This document shows positions 52,384 to 64,000 of a stretch of DNA of 64,000 nucleotides, one piece after another (position 1 is the stretch's first letter; each line of letters opens with the position of its first letter). Position numbers and translations under genes: made by a program. The stretch spans positions 28,462,673-28,526,672 of the forward strand of contig OZ037766.1 of NCBI GenBank assembly GCA_964035545.1. Direction: 5' to 3'. Source of the stretch: Bugula neritina. Lineage: Eukaryota > Bryozoa > Gymnolaemata > Cheilostomatida > Bugulidae. Below the pieces are notes generated by a model. The model was not told where the DNA came from, ran no database searches, and worked only from the letters and a program-made list of their open reading frames with translations.

Positions 52384-53249
52384 ATGACAAGCAAATTTGA
52401 AATGATAAGTTCAGTGTGGAAAAATGATTATGACAGTTATTTTGATTGTGAATGCAGGCGCAAAGAAAAGTATATATTGTGTATAATATGCGGGTACACA
52501 TTTAAAGGGCGGATTAGTAAAATGTGTTCCATCCACAAAAAGGTGAGTTCTTATTGTAGTCAGAAATTGTTTTTTATTTGCTCAAAATTAAACTGTGAAA
52601 TACTTCCAGCGTTGGCTCAAGTATAATAATATATTATTATGGTAGCATGTTATTTTAAATCTATGAGGCTAATTTTATAACCTTTACCAAATAGAAAATA
52701 GAGATGTTATTATACACTTAAGAGGTAGGTACAGTAAAGGAGAAATTGAGGAAAGCCTATGTTCTAGATTAGAAATGCAGCATAAGAAGTTATGTTCTCA
52801 CGAGAACTTCAACCTGCGCCCAAAAAAAAAAATTATTTAATAATAAAATTAAAAAGTACTTTGGCTATCTCAATTTTTTCACTACCGTTCCTTAATCAGC
52901 AAATACTGTCATAGGCTAAGCCAATTCATGCTACAGCCACTAAATGAAGTTGGTAGAAAACAATTAGAAAACTTGATAATCTGTTTTGATAGTCAAATAG
53001 TTGCACTATTTTAAATATTAGTGTTTATTGATTTATCAAAAACATGGTGAATTTGCAGATGTTTTGCTCCCTGTAAATTCAGGATTTGTTTAAAGCTGTT
53101 TGATTGTTCAGAATATGCCTATATCAATAAGCTATATATGCATAGTTATCAAACTGCAGTTGTAAAGTTTGTTAAATTTTTAGGTATTTCATTTGATGGA
53201 CATCCATTGCTGTCCAAAGTGCAAGTCTGAAAGAATGAAAGAGATTTGA
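52384..53249 (+). CDS. Small zinc-ribbon-like protein, copy B
   Basis: Exon 1 (52384-52542, AAG|GTGAGT) and exon 2 (53184-53249, TTTTTAG) join in phase 0 and give 74 aa. It is a paralogue of the 49639 gene. Exon 2 reads FHLMDIHCCPKCKSERMKEI against FHLMDINCCPKCRSDKLKEV in copy A. Exon 1 shares C-x-C, CIICGYTFKGRISKMC and a following His. The residues before the first Cys differ completely. Intron position and phase are identical, so this is a tandem gene duplication with divergence confined mainly to the N-terminus. Confidence 0.75.
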
Positions 53250-53884
53250 TTTTCTATAATCTATATCTTTCCTTGGAACTATAAGCTATATAACTTTATT
53301 GCTTGATGACTTTGAGCTACAAACTATTAACAAGTATCGACCAAGCCGTAATACTTTATTAAAAAATAATTGATGGCAATGAGACTATCCGGTAATCATT
53401 AAATAGGTGTCTATATATCTACATAATTTTTTATTTTGTTGCGCTATACATAATGTATACCTGCTCTTACATACCTATTTATATGTACTATCACACTATT
53501 TCTACTCTTACATACATTTTATTAAGATTACACTGTTGTATAATTTTATTTACCAATTATTATCATGCAATTGAATGTGCTAAAAGACGGATGCATGGCC
53601 AGTAATAATTTATTGGAGGTTACTTAGGCTTTCAAATAAATTATTGTATTTCAAATATTATATAATTATCTTTTCTTATGTTTGTGCACATCATAATTAT
53701 GCTTATAATTATAAAATCAATAAACTATTTGTTCTCTGAATTAAAGTTGTTTTTCCTTAAATGATACCTAGAAATTAAGTTAAAGGTGTATAACTAATAG
53801 GTTGGGCGAAATTGCTGTGTTGATGGGAAAAAAGGGGGGGATAATCATCTAACTGTACATCATCTTGCTCCATGCAATACATCT

Positions 53885-55124
53885 TTAGAAAATGTCAATA
53901 TCCAGCAAATCACCAGCTAATGCTCCAGCTAAAAATCCCCCAGCTGCACCTACAAACAAATTCTTTTTGGTTGTGATCACTTTATAACTAAAGTCTGTTT
54001 GTAAGCATGCTTTTAACAAAAACCAAGAAGCATTAAGTTTGAGACGGTCGCATCTGCATTTATCAGTATTGGATATTTTAGCTTACTGTTCAAGTAAATC
54101 GTGTATTGCAATTTTATTTTACTTGCTTTATTTTCTAATCAATGTTGGGAACAACTTTTAGTTTGTTACTTTTGAAGATATTGAGCTGTGAGCCATAAAA
54201 GCAAATCAAAAACTTTAAAAATTTGGAATATATAAAAGATATTAAAAATCCAAAAAAAAGCTTCAAAAACCACAATATCAAACTATTGCTCACACAGTAC
54301 ATTATAAAACTGCACACTCCGTAAAACTGAGTATGCAAATATAATATTTTATAGTAATTTCAAATTTAATCCTAATATCTGTTCTGCTCTATTTCTATAC
54401 TATCACAGATTAAAGTTGTATATACTTCACATATAGTTGAAACTGCTGTTTTATGTGTTGTAAAACATGTGAGCCATGACTAACCCATCATGGTGTTGTT
54501 ACTGATGCCTCCACGAGATTGTGGATGGGGATATCCTCCAGGAGGATATTGAGGGCCATAGGCATGGGGGTATGGTGCAGGAGGGCCATAGGGAGAGGGT
54601 GGGGGCCCATATCCTGGTGCGTATCCTCCATAACCAGGTCCTGAAAAGGGTGGATATCCTTGTGGTGGGTAATTGTACCCTGGTGGTGGGGGCACATGTC
54701 CTGGTAGGGGTGGTTGGTTAGGTGAGTGGTGGCCTGGATGAGGAGGCATCATCTGGGAAGGGGAACGGTAGGGCTGTGACGATGTTGGGTTGAATGATGA
54801 CTGTTGGTGGTAAGACATTGATGGTTGCCCATACCCTGCAAGGGCTGTAAAAATAACTACTTTTACACTATAAAGAACCTAAAATATGCATAGTGTGAAT
54901 AAAATTAAATTCTCAATTTAGCTGCCAAGAAAACCAAGTACTACCCATATTAAGTATTTGTGGAAAGATTTCAGTTTTATCAGTATATGAAAAATACAAA
55001 GATCATTCTGTTAAATATGAATATGAGTTATAAGTTGTCTTGATCATATAATTCAATGGAATATTATGTTAACAGTTCAGAAACTGTGAGCTGTATTTAG
55101 AATAACTGTTACCTTTCAACAACT

Positions 55125-55164
<40 letters not shown>

Positions 55165-55505
55165 GGGGGTGAGCTGGGAGTAGTAGGGCCAGAATGATGT
55201 GAAAGAGAAGAATATGGTGGTGGAGCACTGAATCTATCTTTCTCTATATTGTCTTGCCTTCCCTTCTCAGTAGGATACGGTGCTGATGGTGTCATACCTG
55301 TATGTGGTGTAGAGCCAAATGCTTGAAAAGCACCTGCTACCTGTGGAGCACCTGCTACCTGTGAGTTATAGGGAGCTCCCATGGCAGGTGACACTCCAGT
55401 GGGGTAATGATTAGCGTGTGGTGGAGGGTAAGAAGATTCTGGATTATAAAAGTTTGATGGTGGTGGTGGCTCATAATCACTGGTCTTAGGATGGACACAC
55501 CCCAT
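53885..55505 (-). CDS. MGC-start proline/glycine/tyrosine-rich protein
   Basis: Exons 55163-55505, 54485-54844 and 53885-53949 join in phase 1 and give 255 aa. The start MGCVHPK is a consensus for N-myristoylation at Gly2 with palmitoylation at Cys3, so membrane attachment is likely. The body is low-complexity: YEPPPPSNF, then PPPGY, PPQGYPP, GYGGYAPGYGPPPSPYG and similar units, like the XYPPX tails of annexin A7 and scramblases that bind WW-domain or ALG-2-type partners. The short last exon encodes a Gly/Ala/Leu helix (GGAAGGFLAGALAGDLLDID) ending the protein, as in other Pro/Gly-rich proteins with a glycine-zipper end. I cannot name the gene. The ATG lies in a frame preceded by an acceptor (TTTCAG), so a non-coding exon is upstream. 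Confidence 0.75.
55128..55161. repeat. (TA)n microsatellite forming a splice donor
   Basis: The TA run touches the exon end: on the minus strand the exon finishes CCCCCAG and the intron begins GTATATATATAT. Length change in this run would alter the donor's downstream context. Confidence 0.9.
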
Positions 55506-58072
55506 AGTTGAATCTTTGTTGTTAGTATTCAGTTTTACACACTTTACTGAAATATTAAAACATATTATAATTACATGTAACTTTCTAGCTATGTTAAAAT
55601 ACTTCATGCATAGTGAGAAACTAGTAATAATATAATTTAATCACTGTGAATTGGTTTAAAACCAATTAACCAATCAGAACTGATGGGAAGTGTGAGTTAG
55701 CCGAGTTTTAGTGGGAAACCTTTTTAATTAGAATAGAACGAAGTAGCTTAAAATCACTCACATTTTGTTGTATGTGCAGGATTTTTTTTTCAATTTTTCT
55801 TTCATTTCAAACAGAAACAGCAGTGTATATATTAGCACAAACATACCCACAACATTCTTTTAGAATATATCTCGGACTTAACTTAGGTTTGGGTCATCCA
55901 TATTTTTTTATTTAGCTAAACATTAAGTGTAACAATGAGGACATAAGGACATTATGGAAAGCTAAACATTATATAATTCATAATATTGTGTTTGAAAGTG
56001 GATGGTAAGAACTGTTATTAATATCACCCTAAGAAATATAAGGTACCTGCATGTCGCAGAAAGCGAAAAACTCCTAAACTGCTGATTGTTGAAAATAGTG
56101 AGGATTCATAGACTTGAAGTATACAAACAAAGTTTTGAAGTACTACTAAATAGTTCAATATAAAATAGATATTAATTGCAGTTAATTTGTTGAAAGTTGA
56201 TTAGAATTCAGTTTTTGTACAACCTTTTTACACTAGGTGTTTTCGTTAGTAAAGTACAAATATCAACTTATTTTATAAAAATAAAAAATACACCAGTTGT
56301 CTTACAAATTAGTACTCGCATACATTTAGCAACTATGAATTACTTTATTAATGTAACTTGTGTATAATGAATTGCATTTCACAGTAACATTTATCGTGTA
56401 GATTGTTTTGTTTATAGCAGGCTAAGTTGCAGTTGTTAGAAGTCCAAGGTTCAATTTTCTTTGGTGCAGAAGTTTTTATGGCTTTGGTTCAAATGCCAGT
56501 TAAAATTCTGCTACGTAAGTGCATTCAAAATTGGTTTTGCTTTACTTCGTTCTTGCAATGTAAAGTATTCACAAGACAGTAACCAAGGTTGTTTTATGGT
56601 TTATAATTAAGTAAAAAATATTTCATTTTATATTATATACAGTGTATTTTAATAGAAATATTAAAATTTCGCAAAAGGTCACAATCTAAGCAACTGAAAC
56701 TTAATAAATCACAGTCACAGATGCAACAAAATTTGCATCACATTTTGAAAATAAAATCATTCAACAATAGAATATCATTTTGATAGGCATGTTATAAATA
56801 AAAACACAATTCATTGTAATAAAACAATAATTGTTTAGCGAGAAGTCAAGGCAACCACACCGGAATCAACTGGGTGATACAGACTTGATTTATATAATAT
56901 AATATAAATACCTATAGATATAAATAGATAAATCACAATAATTATATATATATAATAGGAAGACAACTACCAAAAACCAAATCAATCATTGGATAATATT
57001 ATATATAAGATAATATCAAAAGAAAAAACAAATACAACCTGATTAATGCCTATAAGAAGTCATTGAGCTCATTTTTGATTTGTGAAATAATTTGTGCCAG
57101 TAATATAATTTGTAATTAGATAAATCAGAATAATTTACTCACGGATAAAGTTTCACAACTGCCAACTAAACATTTCTCATTTATTACTTTTGCTATTGCG
57201 TATAAAAAGTAGGAACACATTACTGTTCAAACTGTGGTAACTCAAAGCAAAAATAAAATGGTTAGGCTAAACTCATGGTGTGTAAAATACTCGTGAATAT
57301 CAAAAGAGAATTACAATATAGAACCATGTGCCATATTTTCCATACTTTTCCGTATGCAAAATGTTACATATTCTAGTATTACGTTAAGAAATACTATCGT
57401 CATTGTTAAAATAGAAACAATTAAAATCAGCAATAAAACCAAACAAATCACGAACCCGTAATATTAGAACTTGTTATAGAACGTGATAGGAGTATAAATA
57501 AAACATCTGAACTGAACATTGAAGAAATCCTGCTGCAACATTATCCTGGAAATAAAAAGATGGAATATCTTTTAAATATTATATAAAATAAAAGTTGCGC
57601 CATTTTGTTAGTTCAGAAAATAAATCGTATCTCTGTTATTCAAGCTAATGTGTTAAAAGGAAATAATAAAGTGAGATGAAAGCTATGAAACATTTAAGCC
57701 AGAGCACTGTTTGCTTACAGCTAGGCTCAAATATTAGCTAAACAATTAATGGCAAACAGATAATGGTTACACAATACCATTCTATTGTACTGAAGATAAC
57801 CATTGGGGGCAATCTACTTATTATAGATTACTGCACGAGCTTCCAAAATAAAGTGAAAGCTCAATTATTGCTAAAAAATTTTGAAAGACATTTCGATGTG
57901 TTGTCATAAACTTATACTAAATATGGAAATGCAGCAAATCTACAGGTAGAACAAGGATAACGTGATAATAGACCAAGGATGTGAGGACAGACGTAACTTG
58001 AGTCAAGGTGTTGACAATCTTCAGACAGGAAGAGTTTAGAGAATAAAGTAACTCTACCTGAAACAGGAAATG
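55506..58072. other. Intergenic, AT-rich
   Basis: Between the kinase-like gene and the proline-rich gene, both on the minus strand. No coding stretch is recognised. It contains scattered polyA-like AATAAA motifs. Confidence 0.45.
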
Positions 58073-61000
58073 CTAAATGATGGATCCAGAACTTTGCGTG
58101 TCATTTGTTTCATCATTAGACTGGTCCATCTCTCCTAAAAGCAGTAAAAGTATGTTTCACTTTAAACTCTATGATACAACTAACAGCTGCAGACTAATAT
58201 TATACGGCATCATTCATATTAGCTACAGAACAGAGCTCTACTAGTGTATTCAGCTGGTTTAGGTAAGGAAGGGCAACTCCAATTAAATTTAAGCAACAGA
58301 GAAAATATTTATCAGAGCAAATTCTTTAAAGTGAAGCTGACTTTACATACTGCGGGCTAGAATGATTATGAAAATCTGAAGCTATGCACTGGTAGCTCAA
58401 ATCTTTTTAAGATTAAAAGAAGATGTTAGCCTTAGTTCCTAGACTAAAACAACTGAGAAAATATCTGACTGTTTATTATCGATGCTCTAGCCAAGCATTG
58501 TTGTAATTGCTGCACATTACAGCAGACGCTGCTTAGCTTGGCAGGTATTTATGTCGGCAGCAAGAATACTTACCATCAGGTGTGTATATCACACCAGTCT
58601 CCAATGAGTCATCAAACATAACATTCTCCCCTTCAGCACCTGGAGAGAGATAGAGATAATAAAGCAGCTGTAACACTGCATACTTCTATCATAAAAATGA
58701 TAGATACTATAATACTACCACACTACGTACTACTGACTACATACTACCACACTACGTACTACTGACTACATACTACTACACTACCACACTACGTACTACT
58801 GACTACATACTACTACACTACCACACTACGTACTACTGACTACATGCTACTACACTACCACACTACATACTACTGACTACACGCTACTATACTACCACAC
58901 TACATACTACTGACTACATACTACTATACTACCACACTACATACTACTGACTACACGCTACTATACTACCACACTATGTACTACTGACTACATACTACTA
59001 TACTACCACACTATGTACTACTGACTACACGCTACTACACTACCACACTACATACTACTGACTACATACTACTATACTACCACACTACATACTACTGACT
59101 ACATACTACTATACTACCACACTATGTACTACTGACTACATACTACTACACTACCACACCACATACTACTGACTACATACTACTATACTACCACACTATG
59201 TACTACTGACTACATACTACTATACTACCACACTATGTACTACTGACTACATACTACTACACTACCACACCACATACTACTACACTACCACACTACATAC
59301 TACTGACTACACGCTACTACACTACCACACTACATATTATCACACTACATACATAATTGTTTATAGCAGCAGCAAGTAAATCAATTAAAATATTACAGCA
59401 GATGCTGCTTAGCTTGGCAGGTATTTATGTCGGCAGCAAGAATACTTACCATCAGGTGCGTATATCCCATCAGTCTCCATTGAGTTATCAAACATAACAT
59501 TCTCCCCTTCAGCACCTGGAGATAGATAGAAATAATCAGGCAGATGTAACACCACATACTTCTATCGTAAAAATGCTTTTGACTAAAGACAAATTACAAA
59601 AAGTACATTTTTTAACAGAATAACATTTTGGTTAGCTAAAAAACGACTGGATCTCTTATGGGTCATTTTACTTAATTTCGTAGACACTGGAAATCTCCAG
59701 TTTTTAGCTATTTTTTACAAATTAGCTGCCAATGAACATGGGTTTTTGCCCAAAACTAGTAAAATATGAATGAACACACCTAAATAATCAAGGTTCTTAA
59801 TTTTGCTTGATTTCCCATGTTTTTTCCTAATTATTTAGCTACTTTTGATTTCTGAGAGTTATGGTTTTTTCATAACACTCTGCGATAAAAAGTAGCTGAA
59901 TAATTAGGAAAAAACATGGGAAATCAAGCAAAATTAAGAACCTTGAATATTTAGGTGTATGCATTCATATTTTACTAGTTTCTGGCAAAATCCCTTGTTC
60001 ATTAGCAGCTAATTTGTAAAAAATAGCTAAAAAACTAGAGATTTCCAGTGTGTACTAAATAAAATAAGTAAAATGAACCTTATCCATACTAACCTATGAT
60101 AAATTGACAATACCAACTATAAGATGTCTAGTCATCACTGTCTATAAGAAACAGGATTTTGGTTTTCTATGTTGTGGAAAATATACTACAATCTAGGTCA
60201 AGACATGTCAGTAGAAAACATTATGTTTCTTTTGCCTTCATGTCCTTAATCTAAATCATTACTCGAGCCTCGTATATTTTACTTAAAACTTTTTAAAAGT
60301 TTTTTTTTAAAATTGACTTAATTTAAAATGCTTAGAATAACCATACTGGTTCTTATAGTTTTGGTACTAAATCACCAAACATAAAACTTCAAAGTGAAAA
60401 TCGATTGTCAACGGCTCTTACTGGAAGGAAAGTTGAAGTTCGGCTCGTCAGCTTCCAGAGAACTTTGGTTAACTTCTTCAACTTCTGAAAGGAAATGCAA
60501 TAAATAAGTCATAACACAAAAATTTACTTAATAAACTACTACACTATTCCACAACATACTATCACACTAGTGACTACATACTATCACACTACACACTGTG
60601 ACACTACATATTATCATACTGCACATCAAAAATAAAATAAATGGAGAACAAAATAATTTCAGGAAAGATACATTCTGTTGCCAAAATGAGTTGAAACTTC
60701 AGGATTGACTCTCTAACTAGTGGTAGTGGGGAGATGAAAGACCTGTGACATCCAAACCCCAATAAATGCTCGAGAAGTGAGAAATAGGAAGATAGTAGAG
60801 TGAGAAATGTTTGGTAAGGTTGGTCATGCATATGCATCAGAGTTCAACAGAATAAATAGAGCCGAGGCTACAAGTAAAGAAGCAGAGAGTTGAAGAGAGA
60901 AAACCTTGAGCTACAAGAGCTAACTAAGCCTTGAAATAGAGGAGGATTTCAAAGTAAGACCTTGACATTAAAACATAAGTCATCACCATGACAACTGCAA

Positions 61001-63950
61001 GATCAACTTTGGCCTAGACAAGAATTCAAAATGTTAAAATAATACTCTATGACATTTTTTCAACTTCTATGGCAATGATGGTTTGGGTTTGCACTAGAAG
61101 GAAAGTTTGTCAAATAAATTATAATTCAGTGATTTTGAAATAATAAAGAGAAATGTGCACCACAATTAACTTTTATAGCTGACAAGACACCCAGCTGACA
61201 CTAGTGATGGGAGTTGGTGTTACAGGATGTTATCAGTTCCTACCATGTGACTCAACAACTGGTTAACTTAACACATAACTGAAATAGAAACTAGCACAGT
61301 CACTTTGATGGTTTTAGAACTACATATTTAGCGCAAGAGAAAATGCGACTGATATTAAACAGAGGCCTTTTCAAATGCAAGAGCTGGCAACTCTAAATGA
61401 AATAAAAAATTCCCGCTGACTTATAAAAAATTTCAAAAGTAATAAATTTTAATGGGGGGGGGGGGGGGGGGGGGGTTAATGTGCCATTGAGTGAACTTTC
61501 AAATTACAACACAGCATTTTATTCAATTATGAGGCTGTTTTTCACAGTGCTAGGCAAATATAGCTCATGGTAACACTTCACATGACTGAACAATATGTAC
61601 ACACCTAGGAATAAGCTCATTGGGTGTGTAGATGATTCATTTCCTATTAAAGCTCATTCTAGTGAGAAGCATAATAAGCTGCCACATGTGAATAAATAAA
61701 TAAATGCCGAACCAAAAACTACACATCAAACCTTAATCTACATTTCTGCAACTAGAATCAGTAAACAGCAACAAATACCTAACCTTCAGTGGAAGGTTGG
61801 GTAGTAGTCCCAATCAAAGCCTTGTCCCTATCCTTTACCGTTTTCAAAATTGAAGTAGAGTTATTACTTTGTGAGTCTACAAAATAAAAAAAGACAAATA
61901 CATAAAAAGATTAAATTCTAATAAATTAATTCTATGCATAAAACTTTGGTAGGCCCAAGTTTCACATGAAAGATTGAGCAATATTTTAAAAACATAATCT
62001 AATAAAATTAACTTTAAAGATATTTATTCTTTTAATATTACCTTATTCAAATTTCTTTATTAAATCTCCCTCAAATATAACGGTGCATAAATATAAATGA
62101 ATACATGCACGTATTCCGTATAATAGTAAATAAACAATTGTCTCATTAGCTGAAGTAGTCAACTTACTATTAGCTTCCACGGGGGTAGGAATCCATTCAC
62201 AATTAACAGATGAGAAAGAGTCACTAGCGTGGAGACTAGTCTCACTCTGGCAGGAAAGACGACTCATAGACCTGTGCAGTTTTACTTTGGCATCTTCAAC
62301 TCTCTGCTTGATGTCAGCACAGGAAGGGCGGCCATTAAAATCCACTGACAGCATTTCCTTAATCAACTTACACTCAGCTGAGTTATTATCATAGTAAGTC
62401 TTTCCCGGAGAGACGATTCGTTTCTGAAGATCCGTTTCCGCATGTTGTGTAGAACATCCGTACTGTAGTTTATAGAATATCATGTATAGGATATATGTAC
62501 TGTAGTTTATAGAATATCATGTATAGGGCATTAGTACTGCAGTTTAAAGAATACTATAAATGTCATAAACATTTTTTACTAAATTACATAATAAATTAGC
62601 AAAGATGGGACACACATTACAAAATGTAATATGGTTTGTGAAGTTTCCAGAAGTAAATAATTAACTACAAAGGTATTCCAAATTACTCTTTAGTAACTAT
62701 ACCTGTTCTCCGATCAGACCCCAGACCCTATCTTTATCGCCAACTTTTCTGGCATCCGCTATTTCTCGGATATGATGCCAAGGTCGTTCTAGGGTCAAAA
62801 CCCGGTAAAAAAGAAGACCGAGGCAATAGACATCAGAGTTAGGCTCAGCCGTTTGGTAGCCATTCAATAAAATCTAAATAAAATGTTAAAACAAACGCAG
62901 ATGTCGTTATATACTATATGACTACAAAGATTGAATACAATATGTACAAATTGCTATTTCAAAATTTAAAAAATGAAACTAATCAAAATGTAAGATCTGT
63001 TTTTACACAGATAATATCATTTATTGAAAATTATTTTCTAGCTTACAATTATAAAAGTGCAATATGCAATAAATTGAAATAAATTTCTGAAACATAGAAA
63101 GTTGTGTACACTCTATTTTAAAGAGAATTTTTCCATGCTAGCAACAAACAGACTTGAGCACAACTTTTCACATAACCAGACTTGAAGTCTTAACATTAGG
63201 CATACATAACATAAAAACAATTAGTTAAATGCCAAAAGATATAGTATTATAGTTTAAGTGATACCTTACATAATATATCTAAAACATAGATAAACGTCTA
63301 TTAAATCATAATGCTCATATTAAACTCATGTTTAGTACCTCTGGAGCCATATACTCTGGTGTGCCTGCACCACAACAGTGAACCATCTCTTCCTCGTCTT
63401 TTTCAGTGAAAAAAAATGCAGACCCAAAGTCAATAAACATCAACTTCATGGAGACACTAAGATAAAACATGCACACAATTTTTACCAGTACCTAAAGTAT
63501 ATAGTGTCATTTAAGGTGAGTGACTAATATTAAAGTGAGTGACTAATATCAAAGTGAGTCAAACATATCAAAGTGAGTGACTAATACCAAGGTAAGTCAC
63601 TAATATCAAAGTGAGTCACTAATATCAAAGTGAGTCACTTATATCAAAGTGAGTAACTAATATTAAAGTGAGTCACTAATATCACGATGAGTCACTAATA
63701 CCATGGTGAGTGAGTCTGTGCAATCAATTTGTGAAAATATCTAACTTTCACTATAAGGCAATTTCTCATTTTTTTAAACTAAAAAATTTCAAGAGTGTAA
63801 CGCTATCCAATGAAAACATGAAAAAATATTTATTCAAAACAAAGCCTATGAGTTACTTGCATCTCATTACTTATCAACATGTTTGTAGTGGCTACAGATT
63901 ACCATCAAACTACATCCTTCAGTTTTGAAAGATTTTTACCGCTACTTACA
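58073..63950 (-). CDS. Protein kinase-like gene, C-terminal part
   Basis: The 5' end lies beyond the window. Exons in phase: (63950 end uncertain), 63339-63456, 62703-62873, 62168-62462, 61784-61876, 60422-60484, 59450-59515, 58574-58639, and a last exon 58073 to about 58133 (stop TAG). The first exon has the activation loop: FIDFGSA (DFG) and GTPEYMAPE (APE). The next carries SDVYCLGLLFYRVLT, subdomain IX with its Asp. The third ends the catalytic domain at FNGRPSCADI (subdomain XI Arg). Ser/Thr specificity is likely from GTPEYMAPE. The tail is acidic and Ser/Asn-rich without a known domain. Two tail exons are near-identical duplicates. I cannot assign a kinase family without the N-lobe. Confidence 0.8.
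58516..58695. repeat. Duplicated exon segment, copy 2
   Basis: About 180 bp including exon 58574-58639 and flanking intron. It matches 59391-59573 almost throughout (for example CGGCAGCAAGAATACTTACC in both). Confidence 0.92.
58713..59345. repeat. 37-bp minisatellite between duplicated exons
   Basis: About 16 copies of GACTACATACTACTACACTA followed by CCACACTACGTACTACT, filling the intron between the two copies of the exon. Confidence 0.95.
59391..59573. repeat. Duplicated exon segment, copy 1
   Basis: Contains exon 59450-59515. Both copies are 66 bp and phase 1 at both ends, so the duplication keeps the frame and adds 22 residues (AEGENVMFDNSMETDGIY in one, AEGENVMFDDSLETGVIY in the other). 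Confidence 0.92.
59660..60079. mobile_element. Fold-back MITE with TTAT target duplication
   Basis: A 420-bp near-perfect palindrome. Arms of about 190 bp (59660-59848 and 59887-60079) pair around a ~40-bp centre. The ends read GGGTCATTTTACTT and, inverted, GGTTCATTTTACTT. TTAT flanks both sides (59656-59659 and 60080-60083), suggesting a 4-bp target duplication. There is no coding sequence. It lies in an intron of the kinase-like gene. Confidence 0.82.
61454..61475. repeat. Run of 22 G
   Basis: Uninterrupted G22 in an intron of the kinase-like gene. Shorter runs are at 28982-28992 (G11) and 40086-40096 (C11). Confidence 0.95.
62461..62553. repeat. 37-bp repeat carrying a 3' splice site
   Basis: Two full units and one partial unit of TACTGTAGTTTATAGAATATCATGTATAGG plus 7 bases. 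On the minus strand each full unit ends CTATAAACTACAG|TA, the working acceptor of exon 62168-62462. At least one more complete acceptor copy lies 37 bp upstream. Confidence 0.9.
63515..63712. repeat. 19-bp tandem repeat AAAGTGAGTCACTAATATC
   Basis: About ten copies in the intron just upstream (minus sense) of the DFG exon of the kinase-like gene. Confidence 0.92.
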
Positions 63951-64000
63951 TCAGCTCTGAAATTAATTTTAAAAAATTGTGAAAAAGAAGTCAACAAACC

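Noticed and set aside
55116-55162. IYIYIYIY extension of the proline-rich protein
   Set aside because: Translation of the TA microsatellite after a good donor in the phase that matches the next exon.

Overview
The window looks like nuclear DNA of an invertebrate animal. It is AT-rich, genes are split by many GT-AG introns (and one GC-AG intron), and intergenic and intronic DNA is full of micro- and minisatellites. Four genes can be named from their proteins: MCTS1 (complete, 183 aa), glycogenin, a Rubicon orthologue with RUN and Rubicon-homology domains, and the two-gene Harbinger DNA transposon. The animal-type Rubicon and a D8C extracellular domain favour Metazoa. The species cannot be told from the sequence.

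Layout. 0.6-2.3 kb: 3' end of an unrecognised helical-protein gene (+). 2.69-8.08 kb: a complete PIF/Harbinger transposon with TIRs, a TTA target duplication, transposase (+) and MADF protein (-). 8.5-16.4 kb: three minus-strand genes for secreted or membrane proteins: an Arg/Gly-rich secreted protein, a type II membrane protein with a D8C domain, and a small Cys-rich protein with a CS-alpha-beta (defensin-like) pattern. 14.96-15.99 kb: a terminal-inverted-repeat insertion lying in that gene's intron. About 18.2 kb: an LTR-like promoter/polyA unit. 19.9-33.5 kb: Rubicon (-). 35.9-38.6 kb: MCTS1 (+). 39.6-46.1 kb: glycogenin (-). 48-53.2 kb: two tandem paralogues (+) for ~75-residue Cys-rich zinc-ribbon-like proteins. 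53.9-55.5 kb: a proline-rich protein starting Met-Gly-Cys (-). 58.1-64 kb: the C-terminal half of a protein-kinase-like gene (-), cut by the window edge.

The most unusual pattern is that many tandem repeats sit exactly on exon-intron borders. A 40-bp unit carrying a 5' splice site is repeated nine times after a Rubicon exon. The 3' splice region of the last Rubicon exon is present three times. A 37-bp unit carrying a 3' splice site is repeated before a kinase exon. The end of exon 1 of a zinc-ribbon gene is repeated into its intron. One kinase exon is duplicated whole, with a 37-bp minisatellite between the copies. This points to frequent short tandem duplication remodelling splice junctions in this genome.

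The named genes are housekeeping genes of separate pathways (translation re-initiation, glycogen priming, endosome/autophagy control), and nothing suggests that they form one functional cluster. All exon borders were read by eye from splice consensus, reading frame and family resemblance.
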